A stretch of 64,000 nucleotides of DNA from [Clostridium] symbiosum (GCA_021769625.1 JAETSN010000015.1:1-64000); one strand, 5' to 3'. Shown: positions 9,863 to 20,173, counted from the first letter of the stretch. The notes: generated from the sequence alone by a model not told the origin. Program-made: numbers and translations.

Positions 9863-10864
9863 ATGGCTTATATTGACAATATAAAGGAGAAGGCGAGGAA
9901 GGACAAAAAAACGATCGTCCTGCCGGAGTCAAACGACAAGAGAACATTGATCGCTGCGTCCCATATCCTTGAGGAGGGGATTGCCGACATCATTATGGTG
10001 GGGGATGAGGAAAAGATCATGGACGGCGCCGGCTGGCTGGAGATCGAACTGGACGGCGTCACGGTGGTGAATCCCGAAAAGTGTGAGAAGTTTGACGAGT
10101 ATGTGAATCTGCTGTATGAGACCAGAAAATCAAAGGGGATGACGATAGAAAAAGCGACGGAGATCCTGAAAAACGATTATCTGACCTTCGGCGTGATCAT
10201 GGTGAAGGCGAACGATGCGGACGGTATGGTGGCGGGGGCATGCCATGCGACGGCTGATACGCTGCGCCCTTCCCTGCAGATCTTAAAGACGGCGCCCGGC
10301 GTCAAGCTGGTGTCAGGATTTTTCATCATGGATGTGCCGAACTGCGCTTACGGCGACGGCGGGACGTTCCTGTTTGCGGACTGCGGCTTAAATCAGGACC
10401 CGACAGCGGAAGAACTGGCGGCGATCGCGGATTCCTCCGCGAGAAGTTTTCAGAACCTGGTAGGCAGCAAGCCGATCATCGCGATGTTGTCCCACTCCAC
10501 AAAGGGCAGCGCCAGGCACGCGCTGGTGGACAAGGTTGTGGAAGCAACGAAGATCGCCCACGAGCAGTATCCGAACCTGACACTGGACGGCGAACTGCAG
10601 CTTGACGCGGCGCTGGATGCCAAGGTGGCAAAGACGAAAGGGGCGCTCAGCGATGTGACGGGCAAGGCAAATGTTCTGATCTTCCCGAATCTGGACTGCG
10701 GCAATATCGGCTACAAACTGGTGCAGAGGCTGGCGAAGGCTGAAGCCTACGGTCCCATGCTGCAGGGTATCGCAAAACCGGTGAATGACCTCTCCAGAGG
10801 TTGTTCCTGGGAGGATATCGTGGGCGTTGTGGCACTGACGGCGGTGCAGGCGCAGATCATGTAG
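9863..10864 (+). CDS. pta: Phosphate acetyltransferase
   Basis: Full-length Pta sequence; directly upstream of ackA. Confidence 0.95.
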   Translation: MAYIDNIKEKARKDKKTIVLPESNDKRTLIAASHILEEGIADIIMVGDEEKIMDGAGWLEIELDGVTVVNPEKCEKFDEYVNLLYETRKSKGMTIEKATEILKNDYLTFGVIMVKANDADGMVAGACHATADTLRPSLQILKTAPGVKLVSGFFIMDVPNCAYGDGGTFLFADCGLNQDPTAEELAAIADSSARSFQNLVGSKPIIAMLSHSTKGSARHALVDKVVEATKIAHEQYPNLTLDGELQLDAALDAKVAKTKGALSDVTGKANVLIFPNLDCGNIGYKLVQRLAKAEAYGPMLQGIAKPVNDLSRGCSWEDIVGVVALTAVQAQIM

Positions 10865-10873
10865 TGGTCGCAA

Positions 10874-10913
10874 AGAAAAAACAAGCGGCTGCGGAGCAGA
10901 CATTTGTTTTTCT
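10874..10913. repeat. Hairpin repeat, copy A (core GCGGCTGCGGAGCAGACAT)
   Basis: Core shared with 63667-63685, flanked by complementary arms AGAAAAAACAA / TTGTTTTTCT. Confidence 0.65.
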
Positions 10914-11024
10914 GGACCGCTAACGAGCAAACGTCCGATGAAATCGGACAGTGAGTGCGTAAGCGTGGGTTTGCGAGTATGAAGAATCGCGTAAAGAAAA
11001 AAATAGGAATCGAGGTATGAGACA

Positions 11025-12218
11025 ATGAAAATATTAGTGATAAACTGCGGCAGTTCTTCTTTAAAGTTTCAGTTGATCGACTCTGAGACGGAGGCTGTGA
11101 TCGCGAAGGGGTTATGTGAGAGGATCGGTATGGACGGGAGCCAGCTTATTTATACGTCCGCAGGCGGTGAAAAGCAGGTGACGGTTTCCCCTATGGAAGA
11201 TCATAAAAAGGCTGTCAGCCTTGTGATCGGCGCGCTGACAGACGAAAAAACAGGTGTGCTTTCCTCTCTTTCCGAGATCGACGCGGTGGGGCACAGGCTG
11301 GTACACGGCGGGGAGAAATTTGCTTCCTCCACGTTGATCAACGAGGAAGTGATCGCGGCGATCACGGAGTGCAACGATCTTGCGCCGTTACATAATCCGG
11401 CGAATCTGATTGGTATCCGCGCCTGTCAGGAGCTGATGCCGGGCGTGCCGCAGGCGGGTGTGTTTGATACAGCGTTCCACCAGACCATGCCGGAGGAGGC
11501 TTATCTGTACGGCATCCCTTATGAATATTATGAGAAGTACAGGATCAGGAGGTACGGTTTCCACGGGACAAGCCATTCTTATGTATCGAAGAGGGCGGCG
11601 GATATGCTGGGGAAAGCCTATGAGGATGTAAAGGTGATCGTCTGCCATCTGGGCAACGGGGCATCTGTATCAGCAGTGAAAAACGGAAAGTGTGTGGACA
11701 CTTCCATGGGCCTCACGCCGCTCGAGGGGTTGATCATGGGAACAAGATCCGGCGATATCGATCCGGCGATCATTGAGTTCCTTGCCCACAAAGAAGGGAT
11801 GAGCATCGATGAGATCATGTCGATCCTGAATAAGAAGTCCGGGATGTACGGGCTTTCCGGCTATCTTTCTTCCGATTCGAGAGACCTGCATGCGGCCTGT
11901 GAAGAAGGAAAACCGGAAGGGATCAGGACTGTGAAAGCATTCTGCTACAGGGTGGCAAAATATATCGGCGCGTATACGGCGGCTATGAACGGTGTGGATG
12001 CGGTCTGCTTCACCGCAGGTATCGGCGAGAATTCCCCGGAGACGAGGGAGGCTGTCTGTGAATACCTTGGGTATCTGGGAATCTCGATAGATAAGGAGCA
12101 GAATAAGAAGCGCGGTGAGGATGTAGTGATCTCCACTGCGGACAGCAAAGTGAAAGTTATGGTGATACCGACAAACGAAGAGCTGGCGATCGCAAGGGAG
12201 ACGGCGGCGCTGGTGTAA
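11025..12218 (+). CDS. ackA: Acetate kinase
   Basis: MKILVINCGSSSLKFQLID...; HHTMPEEA-type and GFHGTSHSYV motifs. Confidence 0.97.
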   Translation: MKILVINCGSSSLKFQLIDSETEAVIAKGLCERIGMDGSQLIYTSAGGEKQVTVSPMEDHKKAVSLVIGALTDEKTGVLSSLSEIDAVGHRLVHGGEKFASSTLINEEVIAAITECNDLAPLHNPANLIGIRACQELMPGVPQAGVFDTAFHQTMPEEAYLYGIPYEYYEKYRIRRYGFHGTSHSYVSKRAADMLGKAYEDVKVIVCHLGNGASVSAVKNGKCVDTSMGLTPLEGLIMGTRSGDIDPAIIEFLAHKEGMSIDEIMSILNKKSGMYGLSGYLSSDSRDLHAACEEGKPEGIRTVKAFCYRVAKYIGAYTAAMNGVDAVCFTAGIGENSPETREAVCEYLGYLGISIDKEQNKKRGEDVVISTADSKVKVMVIPTNEELAIARETAALV

Positions 12219-12266
12219 AGAGGATTGGATTAATGCCGATTTTGCAAGATTTTGGTAAGAAATGTG

Positions 12267-12295
12267 TTGACAAAATATTGCACAGTGGGTATAAT
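12267..12295 (+). promoter_or_regulatory. Consensus sigma-A promoter for yceD-rpmF
   Basis: TTGACA - 17 bp - TATAAT. Confidence 0.85.
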
Positions 12296-12322
12296 GATTG
12301 GGTGCGTGAATAGGAGCTTTCT

Positions 12323-12844
12323 ATGTTGGTGAATTTGACGGAACTGTTTGCTTCGCAGGCGGGACATAAGGAAACAAAAGAGATTATGTCTGAGCTGGAG
12401 GTATTCAGGAGCGGTACGGAAAGTTTTCGGATACTGCGGAAAACACCTGTAACCTTTGTGTTTACGAATCTTGCCCCGGGCAGGGTGCGTGTGGAAGGGG
12501 AGGCGGAAGTTGTGCTGAACATGCAGTGCAGCAGATGCCTGAAGGATGTGGAGCAGGAGATACAGCTTTCCTTTACAGTGGATGTGGTATCGCCTGAGGT
12601 TCCGCTCGAGGAGGCTGATGACCAGACTTTTATGGAAGGATATCAGCTGAATGTGGAAAGCCTGCTGAGTAACGAAATATTGATGAGCCTGCCGACCAAG
12701 GTTTTATGCAGACCGGACTGCAAAGGAATTTGCAGGGTGTGCGGAAAGGATCTGAACTTGGGAGAATGTGGATGCGATACCTTCGTTCCGGACCCCAGGA
12801 TGGCGGCGATAAAGGATATCTTTAACGCGAATAAGGAGGTGTAA
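12323..12844 (+). CDS. YceD/DUF177 family protein
   Basis: CRPDCKGICRVCGKDLNLGECGC motif; directly upstream of rpmF. Confidence 0.9.
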   Translation: MLVNLTELFASQAGHKETKEIMSELEVFRSGTESFRILRKTPVTFVFTNLAPGRVRVEGEAEVVLNMQCSRCLKDVEQEIQLSFTVDVVSPEVPLEEADDQTFMEGYQLNVESLLSNEILMSLPTKVLCRPDCKGICRVCGKDLNLGECGCDTFVPDPRMAAIKDIFNANKEV

Positions 12845-12847
12845 CGT

Positions 12848-13030
12848 ATGTCTATTTGTCCCAAGAATAAATCTTCCCGTTCGAGAAGAGACAAGAGGAG
12901 AGCAAACTGGAAGATGACTGCTCCGACTCTGGTAAAATGCAGCAAGTGCGGCGCGCTGATGGTGCCCCACAGAGTATGCAAGAACTGCGGTTCTTACAAT
13001 AAGCGGGAAATCGTAAATGTAGAAGCGTAA
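12848..13030 (+). CDS. rpmF: 50S ribosomal protein L32
   Basis: MSICPKNKSSRSRRDKRRANWKM...KCGALMVPHRVCKNCGSY. Confidence 0.96.
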   Translation: MSICPKNKSSRSRRDKRRANWKMTAPTLVKCSKCGALMVPHRVCKNCGSYNKREIVNVEA

Positions 13031-13048
13031 GATGATGTAAAATGAAAT

Positions 13049-13086
13049 GAGAGCTTTCCGGTGGACGGGAGGCTCTCTTTTATTTT
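13049..13086 (+). terminator. Terminator after rpmF
   Basis: GAGAGC...GCTCTC then TTTTATTTT. Confidence 0.75.
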
Positions 13087-13101
13087 GCATTGAATGGATC
13101 C

Positions 13102-14139
13102 TCATATATCGATATTGGCCGCCAGTTTGATCTGAATGTCAGTGAACAGGCGGTTTTTGGCGGGGGAACGGCCTTCGACCAGATAGTCGAACAATACGGA
13201 CATGGCCATTCGGCCCTGCCGCACAGGCTGTTGGCAGATCGTGGCGGAGATGATCCCTTCCCGTACCAAATCTCTGGTAGTGGGGATATCATCAAAAGAA
13301 ATTGTCTGGATGTGACGGCCTGACTCTGCCAATTCGCTTTTGATGGCATTGCCGGCTCCGTAGACGCCGCCCGCGACCAGAAACAGGGCATCGATCTGCG
13401 GATATTTTTGCAGCATGACTCTGGTCACATAATAAGCTTCCATCTCGTTATCCCGGCTTTCCGCAATATCTATAATCTGCATGCCGGGATAGTGGCTGAT
13501 ATACTGTCGGAATCCATTGACGCGGTCCGCATGCGACCTTGCCTTGGAAAAACCGGTGACAATGCCGATATTGCATTTCCCGCCGGTAAACAGCCGCATC
13601 AGATTGGCGGCTGTCTGTCCGCACATATAAAAATCATTTCCGACATAGCAGAAGAGAGGCTCAAACCCCGGAATGTCCGTGTTGACGGTGACAACGGGAA
13701 TGCCGTTCTCGTTTAAGGAAACCAGCCTGTTGTAAACTGTTTCGTCAATCGTGGGCTGGATCACCAACGCGCAGATCCCCTCCGACAAAAGGGAGTCGAT
13801 CTGCTTAAGCTGCTGTTCTGCCTCAAATGGAACACTTCTTAAGAGTACGCCTATCCCGTATTGCTTAAATTCTTCTGCTTTCTGCAGGATACCTTCATTG
13901 AGCTGATCAAAAAAAGCATTATCCGACTGGATGATGATGCAGCCGATCTTGAAATTTTTCTGCTGCGTTACCAGAGCCTGTCCGGCAAGATTCGGGCGAT
14001 AGCCGTATTCTTCCAGAAGAGCCTGTACGCGCTGTCTGGTTTCTGGATTTACATCTTTGCAGTTATTGATTACGCGCCCGACAGTTGACCGGGAGACGCC
14101 TGCCAAACGGGCGATCATGCTTTGTGTCACGGAAGTCAT
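13102..14139 (-). CDS. LacI family transcriptional regulator
   Basis: HTH MTSVTQSMIARLAGVSRSTVGRVINN and periplasmic-binding-type effector domain; SD aaaggag. Confidence 0.9.
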   Translation of the reverse strand: MTSVTQSMIARLAGVSRSTVGRVINNCKDVNPETRQRVQALLEEYGYRPNLAGQALVTQQKNFKIGCIIIQSDNAFFDQLNEGILQKAEEFKQYGIGVLLRSVPFEAEQQLKQIDSLLSEGICALVIQPTIDETVYNRLVSLNENGIPVVTVNTDIPGFEPLFCYVGNDFYMCGQTAANLMRLFTGGKCNIGIVTGFSKARSHADRVNGFRQYISHYPGMQIIDIAESRDNEMEAYYVTRVMLQKYPQIDALFLVAGGVYGAGNAIKSELAESGRHIQTISFDDIPTTRDLVREGIISATICQQPVRQGRMAMSVLFDYLVEGRSPAKNRLFTDIQIKLAANIDI

Positions 14140-14375
14140 GGTATAACTCCTTTCATTCAAATGATAGCATGTAAAACTGATAAAGTCAAAGCAGAAGAAA
14201 AACCAAAAAAATCAGGCACGAGACCGAAATAGATGCGTGAAAGATGAAAAAATAAACAGAAAAGGTAAAAAATTGAATAAAAATAGATGAAAAAAATTGT
14301 TGAATTTATACGAAATTAAGAAAAAAACAGAAAAGTACTTGAAAAAATCTATTTTTAGTGATTATATTTATATAT

Positions 14376-14387
14376 GGTCACGTGACC
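14376..14387. promoter_or_regulatory. Putative LacI-family operator
   Basis: Perfect palindrome GGTCACGTGACC with central CG in the divergent LacI/ABC intergenic region. Confidence 0.6.
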
Positions 14388-14417
14388 GGTAAATAGAGCA
14401 GAAAGAAGAAAGGGGTA

Positions 14418-15368
14418 TTGGATGTGAAAACGTGGAAGAGGATTATGCAGATAAAGGAGGCGCCGATTTTTCTTGTTTTGGTGTGCGGATGTATTGCGGT
14501 CGGTTTGCTGACTCCGTATTTTTTTTCGGTGAGCAACATTTTTAATGTTCTCAGACAGATATCGATCTACGCGATCCTTGCGGTAGGAGAAGCATTGATC
14601 ATTATTACGGGTGAGATAGATCTCTCCATCGGCTATATGATGGGACTGTGCGGTGTGATCGCAGCACTGTGTGCAAAGGCGGGTATTCCGCCTGTATTGA
14701 TTCTTTTGATCACGGTAGCTTTTGGCATCTGTATGTCCAGCATTTCCGGTGCGCTTATCACCAGATTCGGCATTAATTCTTTTATAGCGACGCTGGGGCT
14801 GCAGAACATCTGCCGCGGTATTTCCCTCTTGCTGACCGGAGGCATTTCCATTATGGTAAAAAATCCTATTACCGCACTGGGCAGCGGCTATTTCGGCCCT
14901 ATGCCGCTTTGTTCTGTTATCATGCTGCTGGTGATAGCTGTATTTGCGCTTTTTGTCAAATATACGCAGCTTGGCAGAAATATTTTTGCGGTCGGAAGCA
15001 ATTTTAATGCAGCCAGATTTTCCGGTGTTAACAGCAATGCGGTGAAACAGGCGGTTTTTGCTATTTCAGGGGCGTTGGTGGGACTGAGCGGTGTGATCTC
15101 CTATGGAACGCTGAAAGCTGCCGATCCGACAGCGGGAGCAGGTTTTGAACTTGATGCGGTGGCGGCGGTGGTCATTGGCGGCACAAGTATGGCAGGCGGC
15201 GAAGGAACGATCATCGGGGTGCTGATCGGCGCTGCGATCATGGGTGTTCTGAAAAATGCTTTTGTGCTTCTGCATATTTCTGCATACTGGCAGGTTGTGG
15301 TTCTCGGTATAGTGATCATTGCCGCAGTTTTTATTGACAGTGTCAAGAGACTGCGTGCTGATAAATAA
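14418..15368 (+). CDS. RbsC-like sugar ABC transporter permease
   Basis: Hydrophobic RbsC family sequence (GEIDLSIGYMMGL..., AVVIGGTSMAGGEGTIIGVLIGA); TTG start after SD aagaaagggg. Confidence 0.88.
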   Translation: MDVKTWKRIMQIKEAPIFLVLVCGCIAVGLLTPYFFSVSNIFNVLRQISIYAILAVGEALIIITGEIDLSIGYMMGLCGVIAALCAKAGIPPVLILLITVAFGICMSSISGALITRFGINSFIATLGLQNICRGISLLLTGGISIMVKNPITALGSGYFGPMPLCSVIMLLVIAVFALFVKYTQLGRNIFAVGSNFNAARFSGVNSNAVKQAVFAISGALVGLSGVISYGTLKAADPTAGAGFELDAVAAVVIGGTSMAGGEGTIIGVLIGAAIMGVLKNAFVLLHISAYWQVVVLGIVIIAAVFIDSVKRLRADK

Positions 15369-15400
15369 TAATAATACCTAAAAAGAAAGAGAGGAAATGT

Positions 15401-16510
15401 ATGAAAAAGAAATTAGCGATGTTACTGACAATGGCACTTGTTTTCTCGCTTACAGCCTGTGGCAGTGAAAAGCCGGCGGAAGCGGAGAGTGAAGCGCCTG
15501 CTGTGGAGAGCGAAGCGTCTTCTGAGGCGGAGGCAAGTGAAGCACCGGCGGAGCCTGAAGAGCCGGCTGCCGAAGAGACACAGGGAACGGAAGAGGAAAT
15601 CCCTTATGGGCATTTTACCGTGGAAAAAGTTTCGGAAGAACCGATCCGCCTTGCGTTTCTGACTTTCCAGTCTAATCCTTTCTTCCTGCAGATCAAGGAA
15701 GGACATGATGCTGTGGCGGAGTACCTGAAAGACTATAATTGTACGGTAGATTACATCAACATGGGTGAGGAGCTGACCAGCGAGAATGTTGTTGCAGGTA
15801 TTGAGAACGCGATCACCATGGAATATGACGGAATTGCAGTCAATCCTGTATTTGACGGTACGAATGAAGTCATCGATAAAGCGGTTGATGCGGGTATCCC
15901 TGTTATCACATATGTTTCAGATGCAACGGTTCCCGGCAAGCGCTTCTGTAACGTCGGCCAGAATGCATACAGTGCAGGGCAGACAGCCGGTGAAGCTATT
16001 GCGGATTATACCGGCGGTGAAGGGAAGATCGCTGTGATCACCGGTGTGTTCGGCGCTGCCCAGCACGAAGACCGTATGAACGGCGCGCTGGATTATCTGA
16101 AGGAAAACTGTCCTGACATCGAAGTGGTAGGTACGGTTGAGAACAAAGACTCTGCTTCCACCGCATATTCCCAGACAATGGACTTTTTGACCGCCAATCC
16201 GGATCTGAAGGTTGTCTATGTGACAGCGGGCGGCACATACGGCGCAGCGCAGGCGATCCAGGAACTGGGAATGACAGGCAAGGTAGGTGTTGTGGGTTAT
16301 GATCATACGCCGGAGAATATGGAATATGTTTATAGCGGCGAGATCGTGGCGGCCGTGTCCCAGGATCCCCAGGGACAGGCATGGGATGCGTTGACCATGC
16401 TGTACAATCACATTGTATCCGGCACGGAATACGAGGAACATTTTGCAACCGACAATATTGTCGTGACGCCTGAGACCGCAGTTGAGATGTACGGTGAATA
16501 TGAAGGCTGA
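15401..16510 (+). CDS. Sugar ABC transporter substrate-binding lipoprotein
   Basis: MKKKLAMLLTMALVFSLTACGS lipobox; RbsB-like fold (AGQTAGEAIADYTGGEGKIAVITG). Confidence 0.9.
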   Translation: MKKKLAMLLTMALVFSLTACGSEKPAEAESEAPAVESEASSEAEASEAPAEPEEPAAEETQGTEEEIPYGHFTVEKVSEEPIRLAFLTFQSNPFFLQIKEGHDAVAEYLKDYNCTVDYINMGEELTSENVVAGIENAITMEYDGIAVNPVFDGTNEVIDKAVDAGIPVITYVSDATVPGKRFCNVGQNAYSAGQTAGEAIADYTGGEGKIAVITGVFGAAQHEDRMNGALDYLKENCPDIEVVGTVENKDSASTAYSQTMDFLTANPDLKVVYVTAGGTYGAAQAIQELGMTGKVGVVGYDHTPENMEYVYSGEIVAAVSQDPQGQAWDALTMLYNHIVSGTEYEEHFATDNIVVTPETAVEMYGEYEG

Positions 16511-16549
16511 TCACAGCAGATTTTTATAACAGACAACAGGAGGCTGGCA

Positions 16550-18058
16550 ATGAAAGAATTGCTGATGGATGTACAGAATATATCTAAAAAATTTCCCGGT
16601 GTGCAGGCACTGAGAGATGTTTGTTTTCAGGTGTATGAGGGGGAGGTCCATGCCCTGGTAGGGGAGAACGGCGCCGGGAAATCAACGCTGATGAATATTT
16701 TGTCCGGCGTATATGAACAGACGGAGGGGAAACTGATCTGGATGGGGAAGGAAGTCCGGTTTAAAGATACCCGCGAGCCGAAAAATCTTGGTATCGCGAT
16801 GATCCATCAGGAACTTTCTCTGGCCAGCCATCTGAGTGTGATGGAAAACATTTTCATGGGAAGACTCCCGAAAAAAAGAAACGGTCTGATCGATTATGAT
16901 AAATTGAAAGCTGATACAGCCGAGGTCTTAAAGAGAGTGGGACTGGAGGAGGAACTGGCGTCTGTCAGGGTTGACAGACTGAGCGTTTCCAGACAGCAGA
17001 TGGTGGAGATCGCAAGAGCGCTGTCTTTGGAGGCAAAGATGATCATCATGGACGAGCCGAGCTCGAGCCTGACGCAGAATGAAACACAGATACTGCTTGA
17101 TCTGATCAGGGAGTTGCGGTCTCAGGGAGTGGCGATCATCTATATTTCACACCGGATGGATGAAGTCTTTGAGATATCAGAACGGATCACGATCCTGCGG
17201 GACGGATGTGTTGCCGGCAGCTGCATGGCCGGGGATATCACAGTCAACGAAGTCCTTTCCAAAATGGTGGGGCGTGAATACAGGATAGAGAAACTGCACA
17301 GCTGCAATGCGGATTATCAGGCCGCACCGGTTTTGCGGGTGGAGCATCTGACATATAAAAATGTATTCCGGGATATCAGTTTCAGTTTATATCCCGCGGA
17401 GGTGCTGGTGATCACCGGATTGGTGGGAGCGGGGAGAAGCGAACTTCTGGAGACGGTGTTTGGGTACAGGCGGCAGGAAGCCGGGACGGTATATCTGGAC
17501 GGAAAGTCCGTCAATAACAGGAATCCGGGTGTGATGATGCGCGAGGGACTCGCCATTGTTCCGGAGGGGCGTAAGCTGAACGGTATCTTTCCGCAGCTGT
17601 CCGTGTATGATAATATGCGGATCAGTTCCCTCGGCAAATATAAAAAAGCCGGTGTTCTGGATAACGGTGCTATCCGCCGGGATGTCGACAGGCAGGTAAA
17701 TGCCATGCGGATCAAAACACCTTCCGTCTCACAGAAAATGAAATATCTCTCCGGCGGGAATCAGCAGAAGGTGATTCTGGGAAGATGTATGATGTGTACC
17801 CCGAAGGTGCTGATAATGGATGAACCTACCAACGGGATCGATGTGGGAGCAAAGCAGGAGATTTATAAAATAATTGATGAACTGTCGCAAAATGGCATGT
17901 CCATCATCTGCATATCCTCTGAACTGCAGGAAGTGCTGACTATTGCCGACAGGATCATTGTCATGCATGAGGGGACGATCACCGGCGAGATGAAGAACGA
18001 AAATGTGACTCAGGATACGATCATGCGGTACGCGTCCAATCAGATGGGTAGCGTCTGA
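16550..18058 (+). CDS. Sugar ABC transporter ATP-binding protein (RbsA-like, two NBDs)
   Basis: GENGAGKSTLMNILSG, LSGGNQQKVILGR motifs. Confidence 0.93.
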   Translation: MKELLMDVQNISKKFPGVQALRDVCFQVYEGEVHALVGENGAGKSTLMNILSGVYEQTEGKLIWMGKEVRFKDTREPKNLGIAMIHQELSLASHLSVMENIFMGRLPKKRNGLIDYDKLKADTAEVLKRVGLEEELASVRVDRLSVSRQQMVEIARALSLEAKMIIMDEPSSSLTQNETQILLDLIRELRSQGVAIIYISHRMDEVFEISERITILRDGCVAGSCMAGDITVNEVLSKMVGREYRIEKLHSCNADYQAAPVLRVEHLTYKNVFRDISFSLYPAEVLVITGLVGAGRSELLETVFGYRRQEAGTVYLDGKSVNNRNPGVMMREGLAIVPEGRKLNGIFPQLSVYDNMRISSLGKYKKAGVLDNGAIRRDVDRQVNAMRIKTPSVSQKMKYLSGGNQQKVILGRCMMCTPKVLIMDEPTNGIDVGAKQEIYKIIDELSQNGMSIICISSELQEVLTIADRIIVMHEGTITGEMKNENVTQDTIMRYASNQMGSV

Positions 18059-18159
18059 TAAGATAAAGATTTAGCATGCGTATTGAGCGCTGTATGGATT
18101 GGCTCAGACAGTCTGGCATATCAGCTTCTGGGACCGTTAAATAAAAATGGAGAAAAAAT

Positions 18160-18825
18160 ATGAAAAGAATACTTTGCTACGGGGATTCAAACACTCACGG
18201 CTGTAATCCGGCGTGGGTGCCTGAATGGGAAAATGATATGGCTAAGGGTGTACGGTTTTCCAACAACGAGAGATGGACCGGCATTTTATCAAAACTGCTC
18301 GGGGAGGAATATGAAGTGATCGAGGAAGGGCTTCCCGGCAGGACCACGGTCTTTGCCGATCCTGTATATCCGTATTTTGACGGGAGAGCGTCAGCCGTGA
18401 CCACGATACTTTCCCAGAGTCCGATCGATCTGTTGATCATCATGCTGGGAACCAATGATCTGAAGGTGACTTTTACCCCCTCTGAAGATGTGGCGGTGCG
18501 CGCTATGGAAGAGCTTCTGAAGGTCATGCTGAATCCGTATATATGGGAGCACAGGAGGGTGCCGAAGGTACTGATCGTTTCGCCGGTGGAGATCAGGGAA
18601 AATATTGCAGATTCCCACTTCTGGGGTATGTATGACCATACAAGCGTAGAATTATCAAAGAAGCTGGCTGGTCTGTATGAGCCGCTCAGCCGCCGGTATG
18701 GATGTGAATTCCTGAATGCGGCAGCTGTAGCAGAAGCTTCTTTGCTGGACGGCATCCATATGGATGCGCAGAATCATGCAAAGCTGGCCGAAGCGTTGTG
18801 CAAAAAGGTGAAGCAGATCCTGTAG
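18160..18825 (+). CDS. SGNH/GDSL hydrolase family protein
   Basis: CYGDSNTHGCNP (GDS block), LGTNDLK, DGIHMDAQNH. Confidence 0.88.
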   Translation: MKRILCYGDSNTHGCNPAWVPEWENDMAKGVRFSNNERWTGILSKLLGEEYEVIEEGLPGRTTVFADPVYPYFDGRASAVTTILSQSPIDLLIIMLGTNDLKVTFTPSEDVAVRAMEELLKVMLNPYIWEHRRVPKVLIVSPVEIRENIADSHFWGMYDHTSVELSKKLAGLYEPLSRRYGCEFLNAAAVAEASLLDGIHMDAQNHAKLAEALCKKVKQIL

Positions 18826-18898
18826 GCAAAAGAGGTTTATTACTTTTGTTTCTGGTAAATTTTGGTTTTTATGCTAAACAGCGAAAAAAGCATACATA

Positions 18899-18935
18899 TG
18901 TAAACCTGGGGCAGATCTGTTCCGGGTTTATTTTA
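18899..18935 (+). terminator. Terminator after SGNH hydrolase
   Basis: aaacctgg...ccgggttt followed by attttat. Confidence 0.55.
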
Positions 18936-18994
18936 TCGTTGTCTGCCCCTGATTAAAATTTTATTAATATATGTTTAAGATATTTTGTATTTGA

Positions 18995-19023
18995 TTGACA
19001 CGGCACAGATCAAACTATAATAT
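18995..19023 (+). promoter_or_regulatory. Promoter of S8-like peptidase gene
   Basis: TTGACA - 17 bp - TAATAT. Confidence 0.75.
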
Positions 19024-19088
19024 AGTGACGAAGCAGGTTAGGAAGGGCTTTTGTCAGTCGGAAGCAATTTCCGGGTGTAAGGGGAACG

Positions 19089-20048
19089 GTGTCATATATG
19101 AAAAGGGTAATAAAACAGATAGCTGCAGCATTGACCGCAATTGTATTTGTTTGTTCGGTGGGTCTCAATATCTGGCTCTGGAAGGCGGCTGCGCCGTCGG
19201 AAAAGATCTGGAATATTAATTTCCCGGATGCCAATTCCAGAGAAAACTATTATTCCATGCACAATATAGAAGAAGCGCATCAGATCAGTACAGGTTCGGG
19301 TGTGAAGGTGGGAATTCTGGACTGGGGATTTGGCTTTGAAGAACACGAAGGGTTGTATGCGGGAGGCAAGGATTTTACCACTTACAGTTATCATGAAGAT
19401 AATTTCAATCATACCAGCGAGCACGGTTTCTGGATGGCGCAGACGCTGAAGGAGGTCGCGCCGAATGCGGAAGTTTATGCGCTGGGAACTTTTGTGCCGG
19501 ACAGTGAAGAGGAGTGGGTGGATGCGATGATCGATGCGGTTCACTGGGCGATGGATGAGGGGATAGATATACTGACTTTGTCCCATCAGGAAATCTCTGA
19601 TGAGAACCGTCAGCGCTTTGATGCGGAAATTGATAAAGCGGTGGAACAGGGGATCGTGACGACTTTTATCCACTATGACAATCCGAATAATATCCTTCCG
19701 TGGGGCATCTGGAGCGACGGCGGAGAGGAGTATTATGACAGGGCGGAGGATATCAATATCTTCCAGTATGATTATAATACGCTGTTTCTAGACAACTATA
19801 GGGAGGCCGTGAAAGACCCGGGGTTCGAGGGAAATTACAAGGACCAGCTTTATACGTCCATCTCATCGATGTCCGTGGTGACGGCGGGATTTGTGGCAAT
19901 GCTGGAGGAAGTGGATGATACGTTGACGCCCGCGGAATACAAGGCGATACTGGTGGAGACAAGCCGCCCGATGGAATACGCGGGGGAAAGGGCAGAGCAT
20001 GTGGCTGATATCGAAGCGGCGGTGTGGTATCTGGCACAGCGGAAGTGA
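19089..20048 (+). CDS. S8-family (subtilisin-like) serine peptidase, divergent, membrane-anchored N-terminus
   Basis: GVKVGILDWGFGF (Asp block), HTSEHGFWMAQTLKEVAPNAEVYAL (His block), SISSMSVVTAGFVAML (Ser block); N-terminal TM. Confidence 0.65.
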   Translation: MSYMKRVIKQIAAALTAIVFVCSVGLNIWLWKAAAPSEKIWNINFPDANSRENYYSMHNIEEAHQISTGSGVKVGILDWGFGFEEHEGLYAGGKDFTTYSYHEDNFNHTSEHGFWMAQTLKEVAPNAEVYALGTFVPDSEEEWVDAMIDAVHWAMDEGIDILTLSHQEISDENRQRFDAEIDKAVEQGIVTTFIHYDNPNNILPWGIWSDGGEEYYDRAEDINIFQYDYNTLFLDNYREAVKDPGFEGNYKDQLYTSISSMSVVTAGFVAMLEEVDDTLTPAEYKAILVETSRPMEYAGERAEHVADIEAAVWYLAQRK

Positions 20049-20136
20049 AATACTGCCGTGAGAATGCAGCGGTAGTCAAAAGAGTTTAGGTGCAGAAAAT
20101 CTGCCTTGCTATATATGTAGTCAGTTTTTTTAAAAT

Positions 20137-20173
20137 AAGCTGTTTTTTGCGGGTTGCAAAAGCAGCTTTTTTA
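20137..20173 (+). terminator. Terminator after S8-like peptidase
   Basis: AAGCTGttttttGC...GCaaaaGCAGCTTTTTT. Confidence 0.6.

Noticed and set aside
13102-18058. LacI/ABC sugar cluster as an unusual system
   Set aside because: Ordinary RbsABC-like uptake operon with a divergent LacI regulator and downstream SGNH hydrolase
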